Part shown: positions 1-8,754 of the stretch, in pieces
Layout of the letters: each line of letters opens with the position of its first letter
How positions within the stretch are numbered: the first letter of the stretch is position 1
Assembly (NCBI GenBank): GCA_903842235.1
Contig: CAIMLG010000017.1
Span: forward strand, 1-45,673
DNA from: an uncultured Verrucomicrobia subdivision 3 bacterium
Lineage (GTDB): Bacteria > Verrucomicrobiota > Verrucomicrobiia > Limisphaerales > UBA11358
DNA: 45,673 bases
Direction of reading: 5' to 3'
Made by a program: the position numbers and the translations under genes
The notes under the pieces: generated by a model
What the model saw: only the letters and a program-made list of their open reading frames with translations
Databases searched by the model: none
What the model was told of the DNA's origin: nothing

Positions 1-824
1 ACCCCGAATTGATTTTGCCGGCAGAACAAAAGCAAGCCTGGCGGCAAACCCGGACGGGGGCCATCGTCGGCCGGAGCACGGCGGACCGGTTTCACTGGAA
101 AATCGGCGATAAAATTCCGATTCAATCGGCCATCTGGGCGAACGCGGACGGCAGCCGGAACTGGGGGTTTGACCTCGTGGGGATTTATGACGGCAAAGAC
201 AAGGGGGTGGACACGACGCCGCTTTTTTTCCGCTATGATTATTTTGATGAAGCGCGGCCCGCCGCCTGGGGCAAAGGCCAGGTCGGCTGGTTCACGATTC
301 GCGTGAAAGACCCAGCGCAAGCGGCGGAGGTGGCCAAGCGGGTGGATCAGGAATTTGAAAATTCCGACGCGGAAACCAAAACCGAACCGGAAGGGGCCTT
401 CATTCAAGCCTGGGCCAAACAGATCGGAAACATTGTGTTCATCGTCTCGGCGATTCTGGCCGCGGTTTTTTTCACCATGCTGATGGTGACCGGCAACACG
501 ATGGCCCAAGCCGTGCGCGAGCGCACGGGCGAGCTCGGGGTGCTCAAGGCCATCGGCTTCACCAATGCGCAGATTGCCATGCTGGTGCTGGCGGAATCCT
601 GCCTGCTGACGACGCTGGGGGGCGCTTTGGGCTTGGGCCTGGCCGGCCTCATGGTGCCGGTGCTGGCAAAACAATTGTCGGGCCTGTTGCCGCTGTTCTT
701 TTTTCCCACCCGCGACCTGCTAATGGGCGTCGGACTTAGCGTCTTGCTGGGCGTGGTCACCGGAATCATTCCCGCGCTGCAGGCGATGCGCCTGCGGGTG
801 GCGGAGGCTTTGAGGAGAATGTAA
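1..824 (+). CDS. ABC transporter permease, FtsX/MacB type (5' end outside window)
   Basis: This is the C-terminal part of an inner-membrane permease of the FtsX/MacB family, which couples a cytoplasmic ATPase to extracytoplasmic work such as lipoprotein or peptide export. The reading frame is open to the window edge (codons before the TTG at 9 are CCC GAA), so the gene starts upstream and the tracked TTG is not the real start. The first half is a soluble periplasmic-type region. A hydrophobic segment (IVFIVSAILAAVFFTMLMV) is followed by RERTGELGVLKAIGFTNAQI, the typical cytoplasmic signature of FtsX domains, and then two more helices. The next permease begins two bases after the stop, so the two are co-transcribed and may form a heterodimer. 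Their ATPase is probably upstream, outside the window. The substrate cannot be predicted. Confidence 0.88.
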   Translation, partial: PELILPAEQKQAWRQTRTGAIVGRSTADRFHWKIGDKIPIQSAIWANADGSRNWGFDLVGIYDGKDKGVDTTPLFFRYDYFDEARPAAWGKGQVGWFTIRVKDPAQAAEVAKRVDQEFENSDAETKTEPEGAFIQAWAKQIGNIVFIVSAILAAVFFTMLMVTGNTMAQAVRERTGELGVLKAIGFTNAQIAMLVLAESCLLTTLGGALGLGLAGLMVPVLAKQLSGLLPLFFFPTRDLLMGVGLSVLLGVVTGIIPALQAMRLRVAEALRRM

Positions 825-826
825 TC

Positions 827-2026
827 ATGGCCGGACCCATCAACTGGTTTTCGCAGATCGCCTCGATCACAAAGTTCGGTTTGCTGAGCATGCCGCAGCG
901 GCTGGGCGCGGTGGCGGCCACGGTGATCGGCATCGCCGGCGTCGTGACGGTGCTGGTGGGCGTGCTTTCGATTGCGGCGGGTTTTCAACAGGCCATGAGC
1001 GTCTCCGGTTCGCCCGATTCGGCGATTGTGCTGCGCAGCGGCGCGGACAGCGAGATGGTCAGCGGCTTTTCCCGCGAGCAAGCCCAATTGATCGCCGAGG
1101 CGCCGGGCGTCGCGCGCAACGCCCAAGGCCCGCTGGCCTCCGCGGAATTGTTCGTGATCATTGATCTGCCCAAACGCACGACCGGCACGGATGCGAATGT
1201 GCCGTTGCGCGGCGTGGAAAGTGCCGCCCTGTCGGTGCGCGATCACCTCAAGATCGTTCAAGGCCGCATGTTTGAGTGGGGTAAGGACGAAGTCATCGTG
1301 GGCCGGGGCGCGCGGCAGGAATTTGCGGGATTGGAGGTTGGTTCAAAGATAAAAGTCGGCCGGTATGAGTGGCCGGTCGTGGGCGTTTTTTCCGCCGCCG
1401 GCGGCGTCGCGGAATCGGAAGTTTGGTCGGATGCCAAGGTGCTGCAAGCGGCGTATCATCGCGGCGATTCCTTCCAGTCCGTCTATGCCAAGCTGAATTC
1501 GCCCGGCGCGTTTCAGGAATTCAAGGAGGCGCTAACCGCGGACCCGCAACTCAACGTAAAAGTGGTCCGACAATCTGAATATTACGCCGAGCAATCGCAA
1601 AAAGTCACGCGGCTGATCACCACGCTGGGTTTTCTGATCGCCTTTTTAATGGCGACCGGCGCCGTGTTCGGCGCGCTCAACACGATGTATAGCGCCGTCT
1701 CGGCCCGGACGCGGGAAATCGCCACGCTGCGGGCGCTCGGCTTCGGCCGCGGGGCCGTGGTGGTGTCGCTCATGATTGAGTCATTGATCCTGGCGCTGAT
1801 CGGGGGCGTGATCGGCGGGGGCCTGGCATATTTCGCGTTTAACAATTATCACACCTCGACCATGAACTTCCAGAGCTTCAGCCAGATTGCGTTTGCTTTC
1901 AAAGTCACGCCGGAATTGCTGGTGCGCGGGATTGTCTGGTCGGCGCTCATTGGTTTAATCGGCGGGTTGTTCCCGGCGATTCGCGCGGCGCGCCTGCCCA
2001 TCGCCGCGGCGTTACGGGAACTCTAA
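827..2026 (+). CDS. ABC transporter permease, FtsX/MacB type
   Basis: This is a complete 399-residue permease. It has one N-terminal helix (residues about 25-50, VAATVIGIAGVVTVLVGVLS), a MacB-type periplasmic domain (about 55-260), then an FtsX domain with three helices. The cytoplasmic signature SARTREIATLRALGFGRGAV lies between helices 2 and 3. The length and order match MacB-like permeases without the fused ATPase. The ATG lies two bases after the stop of the preceding permease, and the sequences share the same plan, so the pair probably arose by duplication and works as one transporter. Nothing shows the substrate. Export of a peptide, lipid or antibiotic is typical of the family. Confidence 0.9.
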   Translation: MAGPINWFSQIASITKFGLLSMPQRLGAVAATVIGIAGVVTVLVGVLSIAAGFQQAMSVSGSPDSAIVLRSGADSEMVSGFSREQAQLIAEAPGVARNAQGPLASAELFVIIDLPKRTTGTDANVPLRGVESAALSVRDHLKIVQGRMFEWGKDEVIVGRGARQEFAGLEVGSKIKVGRYEWPVVGVFSAAGGVAESEVWSDAKVLQAAYHRGDSFQSVYAKLNSPGAFQEFKEALTADPQLNVKVVRQSEYYAEQSQKVTRLITTLGFLIAFLMATGAVFGALNTMYSAVSARTREIATLRALGFGRGAVVVSLMIESLILALIGGVIGGGLAYFAFNNYHTSTMNFQSFSQIAFAFKVTPELLVRGIVWSALIGLIGGLFPAIRAARLPIAAALREL

Positions 2027-2438
2027 CCAGCGCCAAACTACCAGAGCAGCCCCGTCCGGATTTCACCTACTGGGCGGGCAGCGGCGGCCCGCGCGCGGCC
2101 TTGGGGTCCAACGCTCGTCAACTTGGCGGCGGCATCTTCTTAATATTGCCTGGCGACTTTTCCAATCCGTTTTGACCGAAATACCTTTAACCTTTGTTTC
2201 GAAATAATTAAGTAGATACTAGGGCTGAGATATCGTTCTTTGGAGCGATAAGCTAAATAATATTGCGCCGAACGGGTGGCGTTGACAACGAGGGGGCGGC
2301 GGGCGAATCGGGCGCTTTATCACGCCAAGCGGGCGGGGCGGCGCAGTCAATGGCAGGTTATTTGGAGCCGGGATAAAAATGCGCCGACCACCATTGCGGG
2401 CGGCCGGCGCGGAGAGAACGGGATGGGTTGGCGCGGAC
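2027..2438. other. Intergenic region between convergent permease and ROK kinase genes
   Basis: This 412-base gap separates the permease pair (+) from the ROK kinase (-). The middle (about 2150-2260) is AT-rich, whereas the rest is GC-rich like the genes. Short ORFs on both strands (for example 2219-2638 minus and 2276-2527 plus) have proline/arginine-rich translations with no recognisable motif and look like chance. I see no convincing terminator, RNA gene or repeat. Confidence 0.5.
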
Positions 2439-3485
2439 TTAATCGGCGGTGTGGCTGTGATACATGGCCACCAAACCGGCACCAATGGCCTGCGACAATT
2501 CGCCCAGCGTGGCGGGCAGAATTTTGACGACGCCCCGCTGCGGCGCCCAGAGGTAGGGCACGGCCGTTTCGCGGATGATGCGCATGTAGCGCTCGCGGAA
2601 TTCCAGCGTGGTGGCTTCATGATCCATGAGGCCGCCACCGATGATCATGATGCCCGCATCCAGCGTCATCGAGAGGTTGGCCACCATCAGGCCCATGACG
2701 CGGGCCTGGAAGTCGAAGATTTCCAAGGCCAGCGGATCGCCTTTTTGCGCGCGGGTGCGGAGCGAAAGGACTTTTTCCTTGGAGGTGGCAGTGGACTTGG
2801 CCAGTTCGTGATCGGGATGGTTTTTGATTTTTTCCGCCAACAACTGGGGCAGGCCGGAAATGGTGGTGTAAGCCTCATAGCAGCCCCAATCGCGGCCGCA
2901 ACCGCAGGAGAAGGGCTTGCCGGTCAGGCCCAGCATGTGCACGGGCGCGGCGGCATGGCCGGTTTCCAAACCGGCGAGGGTGTCGCCTTCCAGCGGCAGC
3001 CCGTCGGCGCCAACATACGCGCAGCCAAGGCCGGAGCCGGGCATGAGCATGGCCACGGTGGTCTTGGTGTTGCCCCGGGCGAGCCGCGCTTCCGCCACCC
3101 CGCCGTAGTTGCCGTCGTTGCCGACGACCAGTGGCATGGAGCGGCCGACCTTTTGTTCGAGAGCGGCCTTGTATTCCGTATAAACATCCCAGCCGGAGAA
3201 ACTGGCGGGCAGATTGGGGGTTTTGCTAAATACGCCATAGCGTTCGTAAGGTCCGGGGATGGCCAGACCGACGCCCGCCACCTGCGACCATTGCAGGTTG
3301 TTTTGCGTGAGGAAATCATTGACGCCGGCGATCCAGGAGGTCATGACAGCCGCCCGGCCGTTTTCCGTGCCGGTGGAACGCTGCAGCACTTTGTTGGAGA
3401 CCGGCTCGCCGTTTTCCCAAACGGCGCACAGTTTGGTGGTAGTCGCACCGCTGTCGGTGCCGATAAAGACTTTTTTAGTGGTCAT
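2439..3485 (-). CDS. ROK family sugar kinase
   Basis: This is a cytoplasmic sugar kinase of the ROK family (glucokinase, N-acetylmannosamine kinase and relatives), 348 residues from the ATG at 3485. The phosphate-binding loop is at the N terminus (FIGTDSGATTTKLC). The catalytic Asp lies in VVGNDGNYGG, and the zinc-binding ROK motif is CGCGRDWGCYEAY around residue 200. No helix-turn-helix domain precedes the kinase, so it is an enzyme rather than a ROK repressor. The ORF track extends 31 residues upstream to 3578, but that extension is unlike the family and MTTKKVFIGTD is the better start. Substrate specificity cannot be read from sequence. It stands alone, 160 bases from accC on the same strand. 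Confidence 0.88.
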   Translation of the reverse strand: MTTKKVFIGTDSGATTTKLCAVWENGEPVSNKVLQRSTGTENGRAAVMTSWIAGVNDFLTQNNLQWSQVAGVGLAIPGPYERYGVFSKTPNLPASFSGWDVYTEYKAALEQKVGRSMPLVVGNDGNYGGVAEARLARGNTKTTVAMLMPGSGLGCAYVGADGLPLEGDTLAGLETGHAAAPVHMLGLTGKPFSCGCGRDWGCYEAYTTISGLPQLLAEKIKNHPDHELAKSTATSKEKVLSLRTRAQKGDPLALEIFDFQARVMGLMVANLSMTLDAGIMIIGGGLMDHEATTLEFRERYMRIIRETAVPYLWAPQRGVVKILPATLGELSQAIGAGLVAMYHSHTAD

Positions 3486-3646
3486 AGAGGAACGGAAATT
3501 TGCGGACATCGCCGCCAAAGGCAAGACATTTTCCAAAAAATCGAAAGAAAATTCTGCTCCATCGCCGATCCCGGCCAACCGGCTTCAGGGCCGATTCGGT
3601 CGGCCAGCCGCCAGCAGAAGGAAAAGCATGGTGGCCAGACCGCGCT

Positions 3647-5029
<1,383 letters not shown>

Positions 5030-5057
5030 GGAATTAGCGGAATAAGTTTACGCGGAC

Positions 5058-5537
5058 TTACGTCGGGCGAATTTTGAACAACGGCTGCCCGAATTCGACC
5101 GGCTTGGCGTTTTCAACCAGAACCTGGGTAATGACGCCCTTGGCTTCGGCTTTGATTTCGTTCATCACCTTCATGGCCTCAATGATGCAAACCACCGTTT
5201 CCGGACCGACTTCAGTGCCCACTTCGACATAAGACCCCGATTCGGGCGAAGGGGAACGGTAGAAGGTGCCAATCATGGGCGACTTAATATCTACTTCTCC
5301 CGTGGCGACCGGCAACGCCGCCACCGGAGCGATGGTCGAAGCGGCGCCCACCGGCGGCAGGGCGACGGGCGACGAAATTGCTGCAATCGACTGGGAATCA
5401 TCCAATTGAGCTTGAGCTGGCCCCCCATTTAAGCCGCGCTTGAGCCGCAGCTTGGAATCTTTTTCTTCCAGTTCAAACTCCGTGATGGAGTTTTTCTTCA
5501 TCAAATCAATGATGGCCTTAATGTCTTTGAGTTCCAC
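5058..5537 (-). CDS. accB: Acetyl-CoA carboxylase, biotin carboxyl carrier protein
   Basis: AccB carries the biotin arm between biotin carboxylase and carboxyltransferase. The 159-residue protein has the expected N-terminal helical region ([20 protein letters not shown]), a flexible Ala/Pro/Val-rich linker (about residues 45-80), and a C-terminal biotinyl domain. The biotinylated lysine is in EAMKVMNE. It lies directly upstream of accC. An intrinsic-terminator-like hairpin sits about 40 bases upstream of its start, between it and aroQ. accBC may therefore be transcribed from its own promoter or by partial read-through. The order aroQ-accB-accC resembles that of several other bacteria. Confidence 0.97.
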   Translation of the reverse strand: MELKDIKAIIDLMKKNSITEFELEEKDSKLRLKRGLNGGPAQAQLDDSQSIAAISSPVALPPVGAASTIAPVAALPVATGEVDIKSPMIGTFYRSPSPESGSYVEVGTEVGPETVVCIIEAMKVMNEIKAEAKGVITQVLVENAKPVEFGQPLFKIRPT

Positions 5538-5578
5538 GTGAGTTTTCGTTAAAGTTTTTAATTTATGCGGTGATAATC

Positions 5579-5609
5579 AAAAAAGCAGAGGCTCTTTATG
5601 ACTCTGCTT
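5579..5609 (-). terminator. Intrinsic terminator or attenuator between aroQ and accB
   Basis: Read on the minus strand, AAGCAGAG and CTCTGCTT pair perfectly (8 bp, 11-base loop) and run directly into a six-T stretch. This is a normal Rho-independent layout, placed after the aroQ stop and upstream of the accB start. The stem is short, so partial read-through is possible. Confidence 0.6.
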
Positions 5610-5702
5610 GGTTAAAAATTAAATGATGGGGAGATTCTATTTTCTAGCACAAAAAACGTCAAGGTATTTTTATGGTTAGAAAAATGGAATAATAAAGGCG
5701 AC

Positions 5703-7541
5703 TTAGACGAAATCTTTAACGTCAACCGCTGCTTCAAGGCCTAAAATGTAAGATTTTTCTCCAAAACCGCAGATTTGCCCCCGGCAGACGGGCGCAATCA
5801 AAGATTTATGGCGAAATTCCTCCCGCGCATGGATGTTGGAAAGATGAATTTCGATCGTCGGCAGGCCGACTGCCGAAATTGCATCACGCAGAGCAACGCT
5901 GGTATGCGTGTAGGCGGCGGCATTGATGACGATGGTCTGGAATTTGCCCTTGGCTTCCTGAATCCAACTCACGAGTTCGCCTTCCTGATTCGACTGGCGA
6001 AACTCAATCTCCACATTCAATTCGGTCGCCCGCTCCCGAACGTTGGCCTCAATATCAGCCAAAGTCAGCCGACCATAAACCTCCGGCTCCCGAGTTCCGA
6101 GAAGGTTGAGATTCGGACCATTCAAAAACAAAATCTTCATGAGAGTAATGTTAGCTGGTTGGCGTTTTTTGTCGATTTCAAATGTTTTTTGCCCCACCAG
6201 AACCCCCAATAACGTAAAAGCTGTCCAAGCCAAGGCCGGAACGTAGAGACTGAATTCACCCAAACCCTGCACGAACCAACCGAGCAAACCGGCCAAAATG
6301 GCAAAACTCAGCGGATCACCCTGCCGCCAGATTTTTCGCCCGGCGAGGGTCAGCGCCAATAAAATCCACACCGTGTAAGCCAGACCGCCCGGCAGGCCGG
6401 AATCTGAAAATTGCTCCAAATAATCGTTATGCGTGAGCCGGGCCATTTCGGCATCGGGTGCCCTGAGTTGCTGGTAAGGCCGCTGGAAAGTTCCCGGTCC
6501 GGTGCCGAAACCCGGGTGAGCCGCCGTCGTTTGCACCGCCGCCCGCCAATAATCGAGCCGGGCGCTGGCACTCGTGGCACCGGCGGCGAAATAATTATGG
6601 AAACGAACGGCAAAAACGCCCAAACCGCCAAGCATTACCAACGCGATCAGCACCAGCTTGAGTTTGGCTGGCCACGGGTGGCGCAGCAAAAACAGGCTGG
6701 AGACGGCTAGGCCGATGAGCCACCCCAACTTAGAACCGCTCCAATAAAGTGCTGCGCCACCCAGAAAGAGCGTCAAGGCAAGCGCTGCAAACCGGACGAC
6801 AAACTTCATGGATTTTGTCGCGCCAAAAACCAAAACCAATGCGGCGGGCCACAGCAGGAGGATAATTCCGGCCAAGGCATTCGGATAAACCAAGGTTCCG
6901 GCGCTACGCCCTTTCTTAAACTTATCCAAAATGAACGGATTAGCCACATCCACGCTATTCGTGGTCACGATAACGTTGTCGAGCTTCATTTGGGCGACGT
7001 ATTCTGGCTGAAAATTAGTCCAGCCGCAGCGTTCGCCCTCCACGAGCATTTGATGGTTTTGGGGGAATTCAAAGAGATGCTGGTCAATCCCCCGCACCAG
7101 GCAAAAAGTAAACGCTACGAGCAAGCCGGGGAGCAGCCAGCGCCAGAGCTGGTTGCGAGCAAAGATCCAAGCGCCCAAGAAATAGCCGGCCAAACAACCG
7201 GAAAACTGCCAAAGCGTGACGGCTGTCAGGTGGGCGTCCACGGATTGCCGGGCGGCGACAAATTGCCAGCTGAGCCACACCAGCGGCAACCACCCCAGCC
7301 AAGGCGTTAGGGGCCAGACCGGTTTGGCGGGTTTCAGCAGCAGAATCCCCCAGCCTGCGAGTGGCAGGAAAAGCCAGTTGGCCCATGGTACCGGCCACGG
7401 ACCGGAGAGCCATTCGGACAGCGAAGCTGGGGCGGGGATTTGATGGTCAAGGATGACCGGGTTGCCGAATTTCAAAAGGCAGAGGCCTAAGAAAAGACCG
7501 AACGCGAGCGGGTAAAGTTTCGTCGCGGAGAAATTTCTCAT
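5703..7541 (-). CDS. aroQ: O-antigen ligase-like membrane protein fused in frame to type II 3-dehydroquinase (AroQ)
   Basis: One uninterrupted frame of 612 residues runs from the ATG at 7541. Residues 1 to about 450 are a polytopic membrane protein of the O-antigen ligase/polymerase (Wzy_C) type. Its marks are many hydrophobic helices, [12 protein letters not shown], and [11 protein letters not shown] followed by [16 protein letters not shown]. Residues 468-612 are a complete type II 3-dehydroquinate dehydratase (shikimate pathway step 3): [15 protein letters not shown], the catalytic Tyr in [15 protein letters not shown] and [15 protein letters not shown]. The joint ([18 protein letters not shown]) has no stop. 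AroQ could also start internally at ATG 6140, although no clear ribosome site precedes it. Both other frames stop near the joint, and one gives an ATGA overlap with the internal ATG. A single-base error in a six-A run could therefore have fused two normal genes. The tracked start at 7829 lies inside holB and is not real. Confidence 0.85.
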   Translation of the reverse strand: MRNFSATKLYPLAFGLFLGLCLLKFGNPVILDHQIPAPASLSEWLSGPWPVPWANWLFLPLAGWGILLLKPAKPVWPLTPWLGWLPLVWLSWQFVAARQSVDAHLTAVTLWQFSGCLAGYFLGAWIFARNQLWRWLLPGLLVAFTFCLVRGIDQHLFEFPQNHQMLVEGERCGWTNFQPEYVAQMKLDNVIVTTNSVDVANPFILDKFKKGRSAGTLVYPNALAGIILLLWPAALVLVFGATKSMKFVVRFAALALTLFLGGAALYWSGSKLGWLIGLAVSSLFLLRHPWPAKLKLVLIALVMLGGLGVFAVRFHNYFAAGATSASARLDYWRAAVQTTAAHPGFGTGPGTFQRPYQQLRAPDAEMARLTHNDYLEQFSDSGLPGGLAYTVWILLALTLAGRKIWRQGDPLSFAILAGLLGWFVQGLGEFSLYVPALAWTAFTLLGVLVGQKTFEIDKKRQPANITLMKILFLNGPNLNLLGTREPEVYGRLTLADIEANVRERATELNVEIEFRQSNQEGELVSWIQEAKGKFQTIVINAAAYTHTSVALRDAISAVGLPTIEIHLSNIHAREEFRHKSLIAPVCRGQICGFGEKSYILGLEAAVDVKDFV

Positions 7542-7545
7542 TGGG

Positions 7546-8571
7546 TTAAAGCTGCAGTTTGAGCAGGCCGACTTCGAGGGCAAGCGCCTCCTGCACGTTG
7601 GTGTGGAGGAGCCGCTGGGTCTGTTCGAGCACGGCCAGGTTGGCCTGCGCGTCCCGGGCATTGAGGCGCTGAGCCACCTCTTCGGCGCCGGCAATTTGCG
7701 GCAGATGCAGCAATTCTTCCCCGGCGGCCAGGGTATGCAGCCAGACATCGCGCAGCCACCACTGGAGCAGCAGCAAAACCTCCGCCCGCTGACGGCGGTA
7801 TTCGGCCTCAATGGCAGCGGCCAGTTCATCCTCCCATTTTTCGCGCAGCCCCTTTTCAGCCTCGGTGTGTTTTTCGAGCGGGGACCGGGCGGTCAAGGCT
7901 TCCTCCACCCCGGCGCGCAAGGTGCCGAGGTGCTGCAACAAGGAATCGAGCAACCGATAGCGGCCAAACAGGCTTTTCTGACCGGCGGCGGCGGCGGAAC
8001 TGAACTGTTGGAGCCAGATGGATTGCCCGGCGGAAAGGGTGCGGGCCGTTTCGGTGGAAAAATTCAACCGCAGGCAGCGGGATAAAATAGTTTCCAGAAT
8101 TCGCGACGGCTCGGTGGAAAGCAAAATCAGGATGGAGCGGGCAGGCGGTTCCTCCAGTGTTTTAAGAAAGGCGTTGGCGGCTTGGGTGTTCAAGCGGTCG
8201 GCCCCGACGATAACAGCAACCTTGAAGACCGCTTCCGTGGGTTTGAGCTGAATTTCGCGCATGAGCTCGCGCGTCTGATCCACGGAAATGATGCGCGACT
8301 TGGATTCCGGCCGCACCCAGTGGAGGTCGGCGTGGTTTTCCCGCTCGATCTTTTGGCAGCTCAGACAGGTATCGCAGCAGTCGGTGGCAATGCCGGACGT
8401 CCGGGTGGGATGCTGACAATTGAGGGTTTTGGCCAAGGTGCGAGCGAGCGTTTCCAGAGCTTCCAACTGGTGACCGGTAAAAAGATAGGCATGGCCCAGC
8501 CGCCCCCGGGCCAGCGAACGCTGCAGGAGCTGGACGCCTTGGGACTGATCGGGGAAATCTTTGAAAGTCAT
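7546..8571 (-). CDS. holB: DNA polymerase III delta' subunit
   Basis: Delta' is the fixed arm of the clamp-loader complex that places the sliding clamp on DNA. The 341-residue protein begins like the family ([33 protein letters not shown]). It lacks a true Walker A ([10 protein letters not shown] replaces GxxGxGKT), as expected for the non-ATPase delta' subunit. A Cys cluster that can bind zinc (CCDTCLSC) follows, then the sensor/SRC region ([11 protein letters not shown] and SRCLRLNF). The helical C-terminal collar is poorly conserved, as usual. The next gene (ligase-AroQ) starts four bases after the stop, so they are translationally close. The C-terminal half is rich in Leu, Gln and Glu. 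Confidence 0.9.
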   Translation of the reverse strand: MTFKDFPDQSQGVQLLQRSLARGRLGHAYLFTGHQLEALETLARTLAKTLNCQHPTRTSGIATDCCDTCLSCQKIERENHADLHWVRPESKSRIISVDQTRELMREIQLKPTEAVFKVAVIVGADRLNTQAANAFLKTLEEPPARSILILLSTEPSRILETILSRCLRLNFSTETARTLSAGQSIWLQQFSSAAAAGQKSLFGRYRLLDSLLQHLGTLRAGVEEALTARSPLEKHTEAEKGLREKWEDELAAAIEAEYRRQRAEVLLLLQWWLRDVWLHTLAAGEELLHLPQIAGAEEVAQRLNARDAQANLAVLEQTQRLLHTNVQEALALEVGLLKLQL

Positions 8572-8754
8572 CGTTGGACTAGCCTAAATATTTAATCATC
8601 TGCCCGCGCCGCCACGCTGGCGGCAGGCATCGAACGGCCACACGATAAGCCAAGGACAACGAGCCGTGAAGGCAATTTTGCCGGCCAACCAACTTGACCC
8701 GCGTCTGGCCGTGCGCAAACCGCCGCCGGGGTTACCGACCCGGGCACCCGGCCG

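Noticed and set aside
404-1261. 285-residue minus-strand ORF over the permeases
   Set aside because: His/Arg/Ala-rich translation typical of the opposite strand of GC-rich genes; both permeases are clearly coding on the plus strand.
7542-7829. N-terminal 96 residues of the tracked 708-residue ORF 5703-7829
   Set aside because: This part lies inside holB in another frame and is Pro/Arg/Cys-rich. The ATG at 7541, four bases after the holB stop, is the credible start.
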